Below are positions 17,393 through 25,685 of a stretch of DNA of 64,000 nucleotides, in pieces. The translations under genes were made by a program, and so were the position numbers. Source of the stretch: Jatrophihabitans_A lederbergiae (GTDB lineage Bacteria > Actinomycetota > Actinomycetes > Mycobacteriales > Jatrophihabitantaceae); the NCBI RefSeq assembly GCF_031845305.1, contig NZ_JAVREH010000008.1, forward strand, positions 62,001 to 126,000, in the 5' to 3' direction. Position 1 is the stretch's first letter. Each line of letters starts with the position of its first letter. The notes under the pieces were generated by a model. That model did no database searches. It was not told the DNA's origin and saw only the letters and a program-made list of their open reading frames with translations.

Positions 17393-18450
17393 CCGCGACC
17401 GCCATCACCCTGAGGGTGGTGGGAAAGTCCTTCGGCGACACGGTTGCGGTGACACGCCTGTCGCTGGACATCGCGGCGGGCTCGCTCACCGCGCTACTGG
17501 GACCGTCCGGATGCGGAAAGAGCACCACGCTGTCGATGCTGGCCGGTCTGACCGAGCCGGACACCGGATACCTCCAGTTCGACGGTGACAGCATCCTCGG
17601 CGTGCCCGCGGAGCGCCGAGGAGTCGGCCTGGTCTTCCAGAAGCCGCTGCTGTTCCCGCACCTGTCGGTCGCCGACAACGTCGGCTTCGGCCTGCGGATG
17701 CGCGGCGTGAGCGCCCGATCACGAGCCTTGCGGGTCACCGAGATGCTCGACCGGGTGCAGCTGGCCGGGCTGGGTGACCGTCGGGTCGGCGAGTTGTCCG
17801 GTGGGCAGGAGCAGCGGGTCGCGCTCGCCCGCGCCCTAGTGCTCGAGCCGAAGGTGTTGCTGCTCGATGAGCCGTTCTCCCAGCTCGACACCGCGCTGCG
17901 GGCTCGGATGCGCACCCTGCTGCGGCAGCTGCACGACGACTCCGATGTCACCACCGTGTTCGTCACGCACGACCAGGCCGAAGCGGTCGAGGTCGCCGAC
18001 ACGGTCGCGCTGATGCTCGACGGCACCCTGGCCGGGCACGGCACCCCCGAGTCGTTCTACACCCGACCGGAGTCACTCGCGGCTGCCCGGTTCTTCGGCG
18101 TGACCAACGAGATCAGCGGCCACGTTCGCGGCGCCAGGTTCACCGCCGCCGACGGCACCCTCGGGATCCCCACCGACACGTCCGACGGCCCGGCGGTGCT
18201 GGTCATCCGCCCCGAGGCGGTCCGCCTCGGTGGCGTTTCGGATGCGCAGGCCCGGAAGGTCCGCGGCCGTGTCGTCGGGGCGCAGTTCGCCGGCAGCCAC
18301 CTCGCCGTCGAGGTCGAGCTCGCCGATCAGCGGATCCGGGTGCACGCGCCTCTCGATGAGCCGGTCACCGTCGGCCAGGACGTCGACGTCCGGTTCCCGC
18401 TCGCGGCGTGCACGGTCTTCGCCGCGGACGTCCCCACGGACATCGCATGA
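17389..18450 (+). CDS. ABC transporter ATP-binding protein (YnjD-like)
   Basis: 353 residues from a GTG start. Walker A GPSGCGKST, signature LSGGQEQRVALARAL, Walker B VLLLDEPF with the D-loop SQLDTALR, and switch His in VFVTHDQAEA. A C-terminal TOBE-like domain (about residues 240-350, ending VRFPLAACTVFA) is present, as in the spermidine/iron CUT-type ATPases. It energises the two adjacent permeases. The stop overlaps the TVP38 gene start by 4 bases. Confidence 0.9.
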   Translation: MTATAITLRVVGKSFGDTVAVTRLSLDIAAGSLTALLGPSGCGKSTTLSMLAGLTEPDTGYLQFDGDSILGVPAERRGVGLVFQKPLLFPHLSVADNVGFGLRMRGVSARSRALRVTEMLDRVQLAGLGDRRVGELSGGQEQRVALARALVLEPKVLLLDEPFSQLDTALRARMRTLLRQLHDDSDVTTVFVTHDQAEAVEVADTVALMLDGTLAGHGTPESFYTRPESLAAARFFGVTNEISGHVRGARFTAADGTLGIPTDTSDGPAVLVIRPEAVRLGGVSDAQARKVRGRVVGAQFAGSHLAVEVELADQRIRVHAPLDEPVTVGQDVDVRFPLAACTVFAADVPTDIA

Positions 18451-19103
18451 CCCGCCGGGCGGCTGTCCTCAGACTGGCAGCGCTAATGGTGCTGATCGCT
18501 GCCGCCGTGCTGCTCGTGGCCCATGTCATCGGCATTCCGAACCTGGCTCAGTTGCGCGCCCGGTTCGCCGGGCTGGGCTGGTGGGCGGGTGCCGGTTACG
18601 CGGCGCTGTATGCGGCGGCGACCCTGTCCCCGCTGCCGAAGTCGGTGTTCACCCTCGCGGCAGGCGCCGTGTTCGGCCTGGCCGAAGGCCTGATCGTGGT
18701 GGTCGCCGGCGCCTGCGGCGGAGCGGTCCTGGCGTTCTATCTCGCCCGTGCGCTCGGCCGTGACGGGCTGCACCGCCTGACCGGCGTCCGGGGCGACCGG
18801 CTGGATGCCCAGCTCGCCCGCCGTGGCTTCCTCACCGTCCTGGTCGCCCGGCTGATTCCGGTCGTGCCGTTCACGGTCGTGAACTACCTAGCTGGCGTCA
18901 CCGCGCTGCGCCTGCGGGTGTTCCTGACCGCGACCGCGCTCGGCATCCTGCCCGCCACCACGGCCTACGTCGCGCTCGGCGCGTACGGCTCCCAACCCGG
19001 TTCGTGGCCGTTCTGGACCGCGCTCAACGCCCTGGCAGTGCTCACGGGTGCCGGTGCGGTGACCGGGCTGCGGCACCGCTGGCAACAGCGCAACGTGACC
19101 TGA
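18447..19103 (+). CDS. TVP38/TMEM64 (DedA-like) membrane protein (YdjX/YdjZ-like)
   Basis: 218 residues with about five to six hydrophobic segments. The TVP38 core is seen in YAALYAAATLSPLPKSVFTLAAGAVFG and the conserved ARLIPVVPFTVVNYLAGVT. The family is related to DedA/VTT proteins, some of which flip lipids. It is the last gene of the operon. The E. coli counterparts ydjX and ydjZ lie directly beside ynjA-F, and in many bacteria this family also occurs beside or fused to disulfide oxidoreductases like the one at 22010-23518. Confidence 0.87.
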   Translation: MTRRAAVLRLAALMVLIAAAVLLVAHVIGIPNLAQLRARFAGLGWWAGAGYAALYAAATLSPLPKSVFTLAAGAVFGLAEGLIVVVAGACGGAVLAFYLARALGRDGLHRLTGVRGDRLDAQLARRGFLTVLVARLIPVVPFTVVNYLAGVTALRLRVFLTATALGILPATTAYVALGAYGSQPGSWPFWTALNALAVLTGAGAVTGLRHRWQQRNVT

Positions 19104-19425
19104 CGGCTCGGACGGCAGATCCTGCGCGATGATGCGGTGCTGACCGAACCTGACTGGCATCAGCTGCGCGAAGCCAACGTGCGCCCGCTGCCGCTGGCCA
19201 GCGACGTCCACTGGACCCCGAAGGGTGGGAGGTCGAGATCGGGATCATCCTCGAGACCACCGGCGGCGGCTACTCCAGCAGCCTGCGGGAGGCCCTCGCC
19301 TGAGACAGCCAATTACCTGGCGCGAAGCGTGGATCGAGCAGTCGTCGGTAGTCAGTTGGCTGCGAGGGCGCCCCGCCCCACGCCTTCCTACCGATGGCTC
19401 GTCGTCGTGTTCACCCGCGACGCAG
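19104..19425 (+). other. gap holding a frameshifted small ORF
   Basis: Between two convergent genes. From a GTG at 19137 one frame reads LTEPDWHQLREANVRPLPLASDVHWTPKG. After a one-base shift near 19225 it continues WEVEIGIILETTGGGYSSSLREALA and stops at about 19303. The continuity suggests a short gene with an indel. No family recognised. The rest of the gap shows nothing. Confidence 0.35.
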
Positions 19426-19827
19426 TTATGTGGTCGGCGACAGGATGTGGCAGATTTCGGCGTCAGTGCAGTCAGCCGGATCCAGCCGACGGCTGCGGTC
19501 GCGGAGGTGCGTGAGTTCTGTCTCCAAGCCGGCGAGCTCACTCAGGCGTCTTCGTACGTCGGCGAGCTTGCCGTCGATCAGGTTTGTTACGTGCGTGCAC
19601 GGGATGTGGCCGTCGTCGCGGAGGTCGATGATGCTGCGGATTTCGACGAGGGTGAGGCCCGCGGCTTGGGCGGCGCGGATGAATTTCACCCGGGTGACGG
19701 TCGGTTCGTCGTAGATGCGGTACCCGTTGGCGGCTCGTGATGGTGCGGGCAGCAGCCCTTCGCGTTCGTAGAATCGGATGGTCTGGCTGGGCAGCCGGAC
19801 AGCGTTGGCGACGTCTCCGATCAACAT
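19426..19827 (-). CDS. merR: MerR-family heavy-metal-responsive regulator
   Basis: 133 residues. The MerR winged helix is clear (MLIGDVANAVRLPSQTIRFYEREGLLP), followed by a dimerisation helix and cysteines C77 (IPCTHV), C120 and C126 (DCTDAEIC). The layout parallels C82, C117 and C126 of mercury MerR, though the last pair is closer together, so another soft metal is possible. It is divergent from a thioredoxin-like/MerT-like/MerA-like operon, with the expected 19-bp-spacer promoter in between. Confidence 0.85.
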   Translation of the reverse strand: MLIGDVANAVRLPSQTIRFYEREGLLPAPSRAANGYRIYDEPTVTRVKFIRAAQAAGLTLVEIRSIIDLRDDGHIPCTHVTNLIDGKLADVRRRLSELAGLETELTHLRDRSRRLDPADCTDAEICHILSPTT

Positions 19828-19843
19828 TGGGCGAGTCTAACGC

Positions 19844-19875
19844 TTGACCTTGTAGTACAGATCAAGGATTAGTGT
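19844..19875 (+). promoter_or_regulatory. MerR-type promoter/operator with 19-bp spacer
   Basis: A -35 TTGACC (19844-19849) is followed by exactly 19 bases and TTAGTG(T) as -10. Inside the spacer is the dyad CCTTG-N10-CAAGG (19848-19852 and 19863-19867). Over-long spacers with an internal dyad are the hallmark of MerR-activated promoters. The next GTG start is 8-9 bases from the -10, so the first mRNA is probably leaderless. Confidence 0.7.
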
Positions 19876-19882
19876 CGCTGGC

Positions 19883-20182
19883 GTGAACATCGACTTGTTG
19901 TATTTCGCTGGCTGCCCGAACTGGAAACTCGCCGACGAACGTCTCACCGAGATCGTCAAGGAGCGTCCCGACATCACGGTGACCCGGCACCGGGTGGACA
20001 CGAGCGTGGAAGCCGAGCGGGTCGGCTTCCACGGGTCACCGAGCATTCTCATCGACGGTGTCGATGCCTTCGCCGACGGGGACGCCGGAATCGGGCTGGC
20101 GTGTCGGGTGTACGCGACCCCGGACGGGCCAGCGGGCGCACCGACGCTCGAACAGCTGCGCGCAGTGCTCACCGATGCGTGA
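19883..20182 (+). CDS. small thioredoxin-fold protein of the mer-like operon
   Basis: 99 residues from a GTG. It begins NIDLLYFAGCPNWKLADERL, with a single Cys followed by PNW where thioredoxins have CxxC, then VDTSVEAERVGFHGSPSILIDGVDAF, a thioredoxin-like strand ending in a cis-Pro-type turn. Related small proteins accompany mercury and organomercury genes in actinobacteria, and some carry selenocysteine at the Cys position; here it is an ordinary Cys codon. Likely a metal or thiol carrier. Overlaps the next gene by 8 bases. Confidence 0.7.
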   Translation: MNIDLLYFAGCPNWKLADERLTEIVKERPDITVTRHRVDTSVEAERVGFHGSPSILIDGVDAFADGDAGIGLACRVYATPDGPAGAPTLEQLRAVLTDA

Positions 20183-20417
20183 TCGCCTCTCGATTGCCGG
20201 GGCGGCAGGAGCCGTCGTGGGCGCGTTCGGCCTCTGCTGCGGACTTCCGGTCCTGCTCTCGCTCGGGTTCCTCGGCCTCTCCGCGGGCATCTCGGTGGGC
20301 AGCTGGGTGCTGATCGTCCTCGGCCTCGTAACCGTCGCATTTGCACTGAGGCGGCGATACAAACGACGTCACCGACCGCCCACGCACGGCGCAGCACGAG
20401 AAACGACATCGCGATGA
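20175..20417 (+). CDS. MerT/MerF-like two-span membrane protein
   Basis: 80 residues with two hydrophobic helices. The first carries the vicinal pair in FGLCCGLPVLLSLGFLGLSAG (C21, C22), the same Cys-Cys-x2-Pro placement that binds Hg(II) in helix 1 of MerT/MerF. A basic tail RRRYKRRHR faces the cytoplasm. It overlaps the thioredoxin-like gene by 8 bases and precedes the MerA-like flavoprotein, so it probably imports a soft metal ion for reduction or sequestration. Confidence 0.65.
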   Translation: MRDRLSIAGAAGAVVGAFGLCCGLPVLLSLGFLGLSAGISVGSWVLIVLGLVTVAFALRRRYKRRHRPPTHGAARETTSR

Positions 20418-20457
20418 ATACGAAGACCTGGGTGCGCCCCAACGAGGGGATTCTGAG

Positions 20458-21810
20458 ATGACCAAGCAGCACGACCTGATCGTGATCGGCGCTGGCATGG
20501 CCGGCGTGTCGGCCGCCGACAAGTGCGCCGCGCGGGGCTGGGACGTCGCGATCGTCGACGCTCTGCCCTACGGCGGCACGTGCGCGTTGCGCGGATGTGA
20601 CCCGAAGAAGATCCTCCGGCGGGGTGCCGAGATCATCGACAGCGCCCGACTGATGCGCGGCAAGGGCATCGACGTGGGTGACCTGACGATCAACTGGGCC
20701 GACCTGATGAAGCACAAGCACGGCTTCACCGACGAGGTGCCGCAGAACATGGAGGATGGACTGACCGGCAACGGTGTCACCACCCTGCACGGAGAGGCGA
20801 GGTTCACCGACAAGAACCGCATCGAGATCAACGGCACCACCTACGAAGCCGCGCACTTCCTGATCGCCACCGGCGCACGCCCACGACCGCTCGAGTTCCC
20901 CGGGCACGAGCACCTGATCGACAGCACCGACTTCCTGAACCTGCCCGCGCTCCCGCCGCGGATCCTGTTCGTCGGTGGCGGTTTCATCTCCTTCGAGTTC
21001 GCCCACATCGCCGCAAGGGCAGGCAGTTCCCCCGTCATCATCGACCGCGGATCACACCCCCTGAAGGCCTTCGACCCGGACCTCGTCGAACTCCTGATCA
21101 CCCGCGGCACCGACGCCGGGATCGAGGTACGCCGCTCCACCACGATCACCGCGGTCGAGCCGACCCGCTCCGGCTACCAGGTCAGCCTCGAATCATCCGG
21201 CCGGACCGAGACGATGGAGGTCGACCTGGTCGTCCACGGCGCCGGCCGGATACCCGAGCTGTCCGGGCTGGACCTCGACGTCGCCAGCATCGCGTGGGGT
21301 GAGCAGGGTGTGCGCGTGGCCGGTCACCTGCAGAGCACCACCAACCCGGCGGTGTATGCCGCCGGTGATTCCGCCGACACCCCAGGCATGCCGCTGACCC
21401 CGATCGCCGTGTCCGAGGGCAAGGTCGCTGCCTCCAACATGCTCAAAGCAACCACGACCGTCCCCGACTACACCGGGGTCCCGACCGCGGTGTTCACGAT
21501 CCCCGAGCTCACCCGCGTCGGACTGCTCGAACAAGACGCCAAGGATCAGGGCCTGGACGTCGACGTCCGCTACAACGACACCAGCGGCTGGTACTCCAAC
21601 TACCGGATCGGCGAGACCGCGGCCGCCGCCAAGATCCTCATCGACCGCGCCAGCGACCAGATCGTCGGCGCACATCTGTTGGGACCCGAGTACGGCGAAC
21701 TGGTCAACCTCCTCGGACTCGCCATCAAGCTCAACCTCACCACCCGCCAGCTGAAATCCATGACCGCCGCCTACCCGACCGCCGGGTCCGACCTCGGATC
21801 GATGCTCTGA
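20458..21810 (+). CDS. MerA-like pyridine nucleotide-disulfide oxidoreductase without the C-terminal Cys pair
   Basis: 450 residues. FAD motif LIVIGAGMAGVSAADKCAARG, redox disulfide GGTCALRGCDPKK (C42, C47; CxxxxC), NAD(P) motif ILFVGGGFISFEFAHIAA, second FAD motif VYAAGDSADT, and a dimerisation domain ending YPTAGSDLGSML. Unlike bona fide MerA it lacks the N-terminal HMA domain and the C-terminal vicinal cysteines that pass Hg(II) to the active site, and Tyr replaces the catalytic His of glutathione reductases. Context says metal or thiol detoxification; mercuric reductase activity is not assured. Preceded by a GAGGGGATT site. Confidence 0.82.
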   Translation: MTKQHDLIVIGAGMAGVSAADKCAARGWDVAIVDALPYGGTCALRGCDPKKILRRGAEIIDSARLMRGKGIDVGDLTINWADLMKHKHGFTDEVPQNMEDGLTGNGVTTLHGEARFTDKNRIEINGTTYEAAHFLIATGARPRPLEFPGHEHLIDSTDFLNLPALPPRILFVGGGFISFEFAHIAARAGSSPVIIDRGSHPLKAFDPDLVELLITRGTDAGIEVRRSTTITAVEPTRSGYQVSLESSGRTETMEVDLVVHGAGRIPELSGLDLDVASIAWGEQGVRVAGHLQSTTNPAVYAAGDSADTPGMPLTPIAVSEGKVAASNMLKATTTVPDYTGVPTAVFTIPELTRVGLLEQDAKDQGLDVDVRYNDTSGWYSNYRIGETAAAAKILIDRASDQIVGAHLLGPEYGELVNLLGLAIKLNLTTRQLKSMTAAYPTAGSDLGSML

Positions 21811-22009
21811 CACGAATCGGAGCAGCCGCCGACATCGCAAGCATCCACAGCTCTGCGAACGCTGCTCAACCGTGCCGTCAGCGGCCTCAGCCGACCCCCG
21901 GAGAAGCCCTGCAACTGAGGAAACGTTGGCCTGACAACGATCCGCATCGGCCGCTAGCCTGGCCGCGTTCGCGGTACGCCTGCAGGATGTCCTCGCCTGA
22001 AACCTTCGG

Positions 22010-23518
22010 TTACCTGGAGCGCAGCGTCAAACGTCGTACCGAGGTCAGCGCTTGCGTCGCGCGGCGGGTGACGCCGCCCGTCAGCTGCGCCTGGACCTGG
22101 GCGATGGCGGCCTTCCACAGCCCGTCGGAGTAGGTCGGGTAGGCGTGCGTCGAGGCGGCGAGGTCGCGGGCCCGCAGGCCGTGCCGTGCTGCCAGGACAG
22201 CTTCGGGAAGTGACTCACCGGCCCGCGGACCGACGATCGTGGCGCCGACTACGCGGCCCTTGCCGTCCAGGACGAGCCGGGAGAATCCGGCCGTCTGCTG
22301 CTCGGTGATGGCCCGGTCGACCTCGACATGACCGAGGGTGCGCATCGTGAGGCCCAGCGCCCGGGCCCGCTCCAAGCTCACCCCGACCCCGGCCACCTCG
22401 GGCTGGGTGAACGTCACCCGGGGAAGGCTCGCGACGTCCGCCCGGCGGCGTAGGCCGAGCACGGCGTTGCTGGCGGCGAGGCTGCCGTGCACCCCGGCGG
22501 TGTGGGTGAACTGCGGATGACCGGTGAGATCCCCGGCCGCCCAGATCCGCGGGTTCGTGGTCCGCAGCCGCGCGTCGACCCGGACGAAGCCCCGTTCATC
22601 CAGTTCGACGCCGGCGACGTCCAGGCCGAGGGACGACGTGCGTGGGCGCCGCCCGACCGCGACCAGCACCGCGTCGAAGCCGATCTCGGTGCCGTCGTCG
22701 AGCTCGGCCACCCAGGCCGAGCCATCCGGGCGGACCGCGGTCACCGCGACCCCGGTTCGCACCTCGACTCCGTCACCGGCCAGCGCTTGGGTGACCAGCG
22801 CCGCGGCGTCGGCGTCTTCCCGGACGAGCAATCGTTCGGCGGCCTCGACGATCCTCACCCGGGACCCGAGGCGGGCGAAGGCCTGGCCGAGCTCGCAGCC
22901 GATGCTGCCGCCGCCGAGCACCAGCAACCTGCCCGGCAGCTGCGTCAGGCCGAACACGGACTCGTTGGTCAGGGGAGCGGCGTCGGCCAGGCCGGGGATC
23001 GGGGGCATCACCGGCGCGGCGCCGGTGGCGACCAAGGCCTGCCGGAACTGGACCTGGTGACCGTCGACGATCGCAGCCTGCGGGCTGGTGAACCGGGCCG
23101 AAGCGTGCGCCGCCGAGACGCCGGCGGCGCGCATCGCCGCAGGCGAGTCGGTCGGTTCGATAGTGGCGATCGCGCGACGGACATGGGCCATCACCGCGGG
23201 GAAGTCGACCGTGACACCGTCGACGTGGATGCCGTAGCGAGTCGAGGTCCGCGCGTCGTGAGCGGCGTGCGCAGCGCTCAGCAGCGCCTTGCTCGGCACG
23301 CACCCGGTCCACAGGCAGTCCCCACCGATACGGTCCCGCTCGATGAGCAGCACGCTAGCGCCGAAGCCGGCCGCGGTCTTGGCAGCGACAAGGCCTGCGG
23401 TTCCGCCCCCGATCACCAACAGGTCCCACGCGCTGCCGTCCGGCGGGATCAGGTCGTCCGACTCCCAGTGTGAGGGGTTCAGCGCGGGCTCGGGCAGCGT
23501 GGCGACATCGAAGGTCAT
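22010..23518 (-). CDS. mercuric reductase-like FAD disulfide oxidoreductase
   Basis: 502 residues. LLVIGGGTAGLVAAKTAAGFG binds FAD; GGDCLWTGCVPSKALL (C68, C73) is the redox disulfide; LLVLGGGSIGCELGQAFARLG binds NAD(P)H; the end has THAYPTYSDGLWKAA. This subgroup is often annotated as mercuric reductase but has no HMA domain or C-terminal cysteine pair. In other bacteria it is repeatedly found next to TVP38/TMEM64 proteins such as the one at 18447-19103. Its ATG overlaps the stop of the anti-sigma gene by 4 bases, making it the last gene of a sigma/anti-sigma operon. Confidence 0.87.
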   Translation of the reverse strand: MTFDVATLPEPALNPSHWESDDLIPPDGSAWDLLVIGGGTAGLVAAKTAAGFGASVLLIERDRIGGDCLWTGCVPSKALLSAAHAAHDARTSTRYGIHVDGVTVDFPAVMAHVRRAIATIEPTDSPAAMRAAGVSAAHASARFTSPQAAIVDGHQVQFRQALVATGAAPVMPPIPGLADAAPLTNESVFGLTQLPGRLLVLGGGSIGCELGQAFARLGSRVRIVEAAERLLVREDADAAALVTQALAGDGVEVRTGVAVTAVRPDGSAWVAELDDGTEIGFDAVLVAVGRRPRTSSLGLDVAGVELDERGFVRVDARLRTTNPRIWAAGDLTGHPQFTHTAGVHGSLAASNAVLGLRRRADVASLPRVTFTQPEVAGVGVSLERARALGLTMRTLGHVEVDRAITEQQTAGFSRLVLDGKGRVVGATIVGPRAGESLPEAVLAARHGLRARDLAASTHAYPTYSDGLWKAAIAQVQAQLTGGVTRRATQALTSVRRLTLRSR

Positions 23519-23793
23519 CCCGCGTCCTCAGCCATCAACCGCTCAGCAGCCAGCCGCACCCGGGCCGTGATCGCCGGGGCGGGCATCCGCCGTTGGGACC
23601 AGCGGGTCAGTGCGCGGCGGACACCGCGGTACTCCTCTGCTGCGGCCGCGCACTTCTCACACGTCGCCAGGTGTGCCTCCAGACGCTGCACCTCGCCCGG
23701 TTCGAGCAGGGCGGCAGGGTCGGCGTCGAGGTAGCGCTGGATGCGGCGCGCCGACCAGTGGCAGGTCAGCATCGTCGAAAGCGAGGACATCAT
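23515..23793 (-). CDS. small zinc-finger anti-sigma factor
   Basis: 92 residues carrying a zf-HC2/ZAS-type motif EAHLATCEKC (H-x3-C-x2-C) after an upstream histidine/cysteine (LTCHWSARR). There is no transmembrane helix, so it is cytoplasmic and probably a thiol- or metal-sensing ZAS anti-sigma factor. It is sandwiched with 4-base overlaps between the ECF sigma gene and a disulfide oxidoreductase gene, consistent with a redox- or metal-controlled switch. Confidence 0.82.
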   Translation of the reverse strand: MMSSLSTMLTCHWSARRIQRYLDADPAALLEPGEVQRLEAHLATCEKCAAAAEEYRGVRRALTRWSQRRMPAPAITARVRLAAERLMAEDAG

Positions 23794-24395
23794 CGGCTTC
23801 TCCGGAATTCGGGGTTGGAACGAAGGTCGGTGCGGACCCGGTCGCGGGCCCGGGACAGCCGCGACATCACGGTGCCGACCGGCATGTCGAGCAGGTCGGC
23901 GACCTCGGCGTAGGTGAGCTGATCGACGTCGATCAGCAGCAGCACCGTCCGGAACTTCGGATCCAGCGCTGCCAATGCGGTCTCGACGCTGTCATCCAGG
24001 ACCTGGTCAGTCACGGTCTGCTCCGGGCTAGCGGCGATGGCAGCGCCGAACGCCGGCCGCTGGCCGTCCAGGTCGGTGATCTCCGGCGCCAGATCAGGAC
24101 GCTGCCTGCGGTGGGAGTTGAGGTAGGTGTGACGCAGGATCGTCAGCAGCCACGCCCGCGGGTGCGCGCCGTCGAAGCCCTCGATGGCCCGGTAGGCCCG
24201 GATCAGGGTGTCCTGAACCAGGTCCTCCGAGTCCGCCCACGACCCGGTCAGGGTCTGTGCCACCCGCAACAGCACTTCGATCTCAGGTTCGACGTAAGTG
24301 CGGAACGCATGCTGACGCTGCGCGGGGCTGTCCGTCGGCGCGCTGATCACACCAGGGCAACCCGGTGGGCGCGGGCGACCCTTCCCGAACCACAT
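23790..24395 (-). CDS. ECF RNA polymerase sigma factor
   Basis: 201 residues from an ATG that overlaps the upstream TGA by one base. Region 2 is visible in EVLLRVAQTLTGSWADSEDLVQDTLIRAYRA and GAHPRAWLLTILRHTYLN; region 4 in LAALDPKFRTVLLLIDVDQLTYAEVADLLDMPVGTVMSRLSRARDR. It belongs to the SigE/SigR-like ECF group. The cognate anti-sigma factor follows immediately. The regulon probably includes its own operon, with the downstream oxidoreductase. Confidence 0.88.
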   Translation of the reverse strand: MWFGKGRPRPPGCPGVISAPTDSPAQRQHAFRTYVEPEIEVLLRVAQTLTGSWADSEDLVQDTLIRAYRAIEGFDGAHPRAWLLTILRHTYLNSHRRQRPDLAPEITDLDGQRPAFGAAIAASPEQTVTDQVLDDSVETALAALDPKFRTVLLLIDVDQLTYAEVADLLDMPVGTVMSRLSRARDRVRTDLRSNPEFRRSR

Positions 24396-25044
24396 CACCG
24401 GGCCACCCGTGCTGTCGTCGAAGGCTTGGTCCCGGCCGCGACATGGACGTGGCCGCCGGTCATCACCCGGTGCGTCGTGTGCTCGGTGTCGGTGAGAACC
24501 TGCTGCCAGACCTGCCGGGATGCGTCCACGCCGCCGCTGAGCAACGCCAGCCTGGCCAGCGGAGACAACAGCGACCACGGACCGATCGGCAGGGACGTGT
24601 CGGCGACTGCGACCCGTCCGCCGGGACGCACCAGCGCCCACGCCTGCTGCCACGCCGCCCGCCAATCGGCGATCACGGACAGCGAGTAGGTGAACAAAAC
24701 CGTATCGAAGTCACCATGCACGAGCGTGCCCACTTGGGCCGCGTCGCCCACGGACAGGGTCACGTTCGACCAGCTGTGTCGTGCGATCCGCTGCCGGCCT
24801 GGCGCAGCATCGCCGCGCTGGCATCGACGCCTACGATCTCACCCGCCGGCCCCACCGCGTCCGCCAGCAACGGGAGGTTCAGTCCTGTCCCGCACCCCAC
24901 GTCCAGCACTCGCGCCCCGGCCCCCGGCGCAAGCGCCTCGATCGCGGCACGCCGGCCCGGCCGGTACACCAACTGCTCCATCGACACGACGTCATAGACC
25001 CGCGCGCCCAGGCGGTAACGCGGCAACCGCGGCATCGTTGGCAT
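24395..25044 (-). pseudogene. SAM-dependent methyltransferase, frameshifted
   Basis: The first part (ATG at 25044) has ARVYDVVSMEQLVYRPGRR and the SAM motif VLDVGCGTGLNLPLL, then EIVGVDASAAMLRQAG. A frame change near 24795 is needed to reach RIARHSWSNVTLSVGDAAQV, FDTVLFTYSLSVIADWRAAW and LVRPGGRVAVADTSL. One base appears to be missing in the run coding for Gln-Ala-Arg-Gln. It ends by TGATG overlap with the ECF sigma gene, so it is the first gene of that operon. It is a class I methyltransferase resembling UbiE/phosphatidylethanolamine methyltransferases. Pseudogene, sequencing error or programmed shift cannot be separated here. Confidence 0.75.
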
Positions 25045-25189
25045 GGCACCAGCATGCCGTGCTCGCTCGCCAGCTGGGGATGTCCTGCTCCGGGCACATG
25101 CACCCCGCTGCTAGCAAGTTGCGGTCTTCACCGACGGTTCGGGGCCTACCGCTATCGCTCACTGCGTCGAGGTGGCGGGTACTACGGCG

Positions 25190-25488
25190 AAGCGGTTCAC
25201 GATTTGAGCAGCGCCTTGACCCCGGCGAGCTCGGCGTGGAGCGCTGCGATCTGGCGCTGCGGCGCCTGCTCGCTGTCGGCCTCGGCCGCGCACCGCCTAC
25301 CTCGACGACGCGCTCCCGACAGATCAGCGGCCGCGGCTGGAGAGGCATCTCGCAGGCTGCCGCACTGCGCCGAGTACCTCGCCCAGATCCGCACCACCAT
25401 CGACGTCGTTGGCAGGGCTGGCCCGGCGATCGGGACTCGACGAGCCGACACGACCTCCTGAAGCTCTACCGCAGAACCATCCGCTGAG
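25190..25488 (+). pseudogene. decayed anti-sigma factor (zinc-finger type)
   Basis: Pieces in three frames reconstruct one protein: TAYLDDALPTDQRPRLERHLAGC, then after a one-base shift PHCAEYLAQIRTTIDVVG, then after another shift a tail ending DLLKLYRRTIR and a stop near 25488. The joined H-x3-C-x2-C is the anti-sigma zinc motif, and the tail matches common actinobacterial anti-sigma ends. At least two indels make it non-functional. Upstream to 25045 nothing intact is seen. Confidence 0.6.
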
Positions 25489-25685
25489 CCAACGGCGGCA
25501 CCCGCCGGACGACCTCACAGGCGTGTCAGGGGCCTGCCACCGCCATGCCGAGTCCGCTCCGGAGGTTGACGCCCTAGCTTCACGCCGTCCTGACGCGCTG
25601 ACCACGCGGCAGGCGCCGTAGGCCGCGCCGCGTGAATACCGACCTGCGGAGCCGGCGGCCTGCATTGCGCGCTAGCCTCGACGAG
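25489..25685. other. short intergenic stretch before the DsbA-family gene
   Basis: No gene. A TAGCCT sequence near 25673 could be the -10 of the DsbA-family gene, placing the transcript start at or just before its GTG (leaderless). Confidence 0.35.

Noticed and set aside
20458..21810. Calling this gene merA outright
   Set aside because: The C-terminal vicinal cysteines and HMA domain required for classic mercuric reductase are missing, so only MerA-like is justified.
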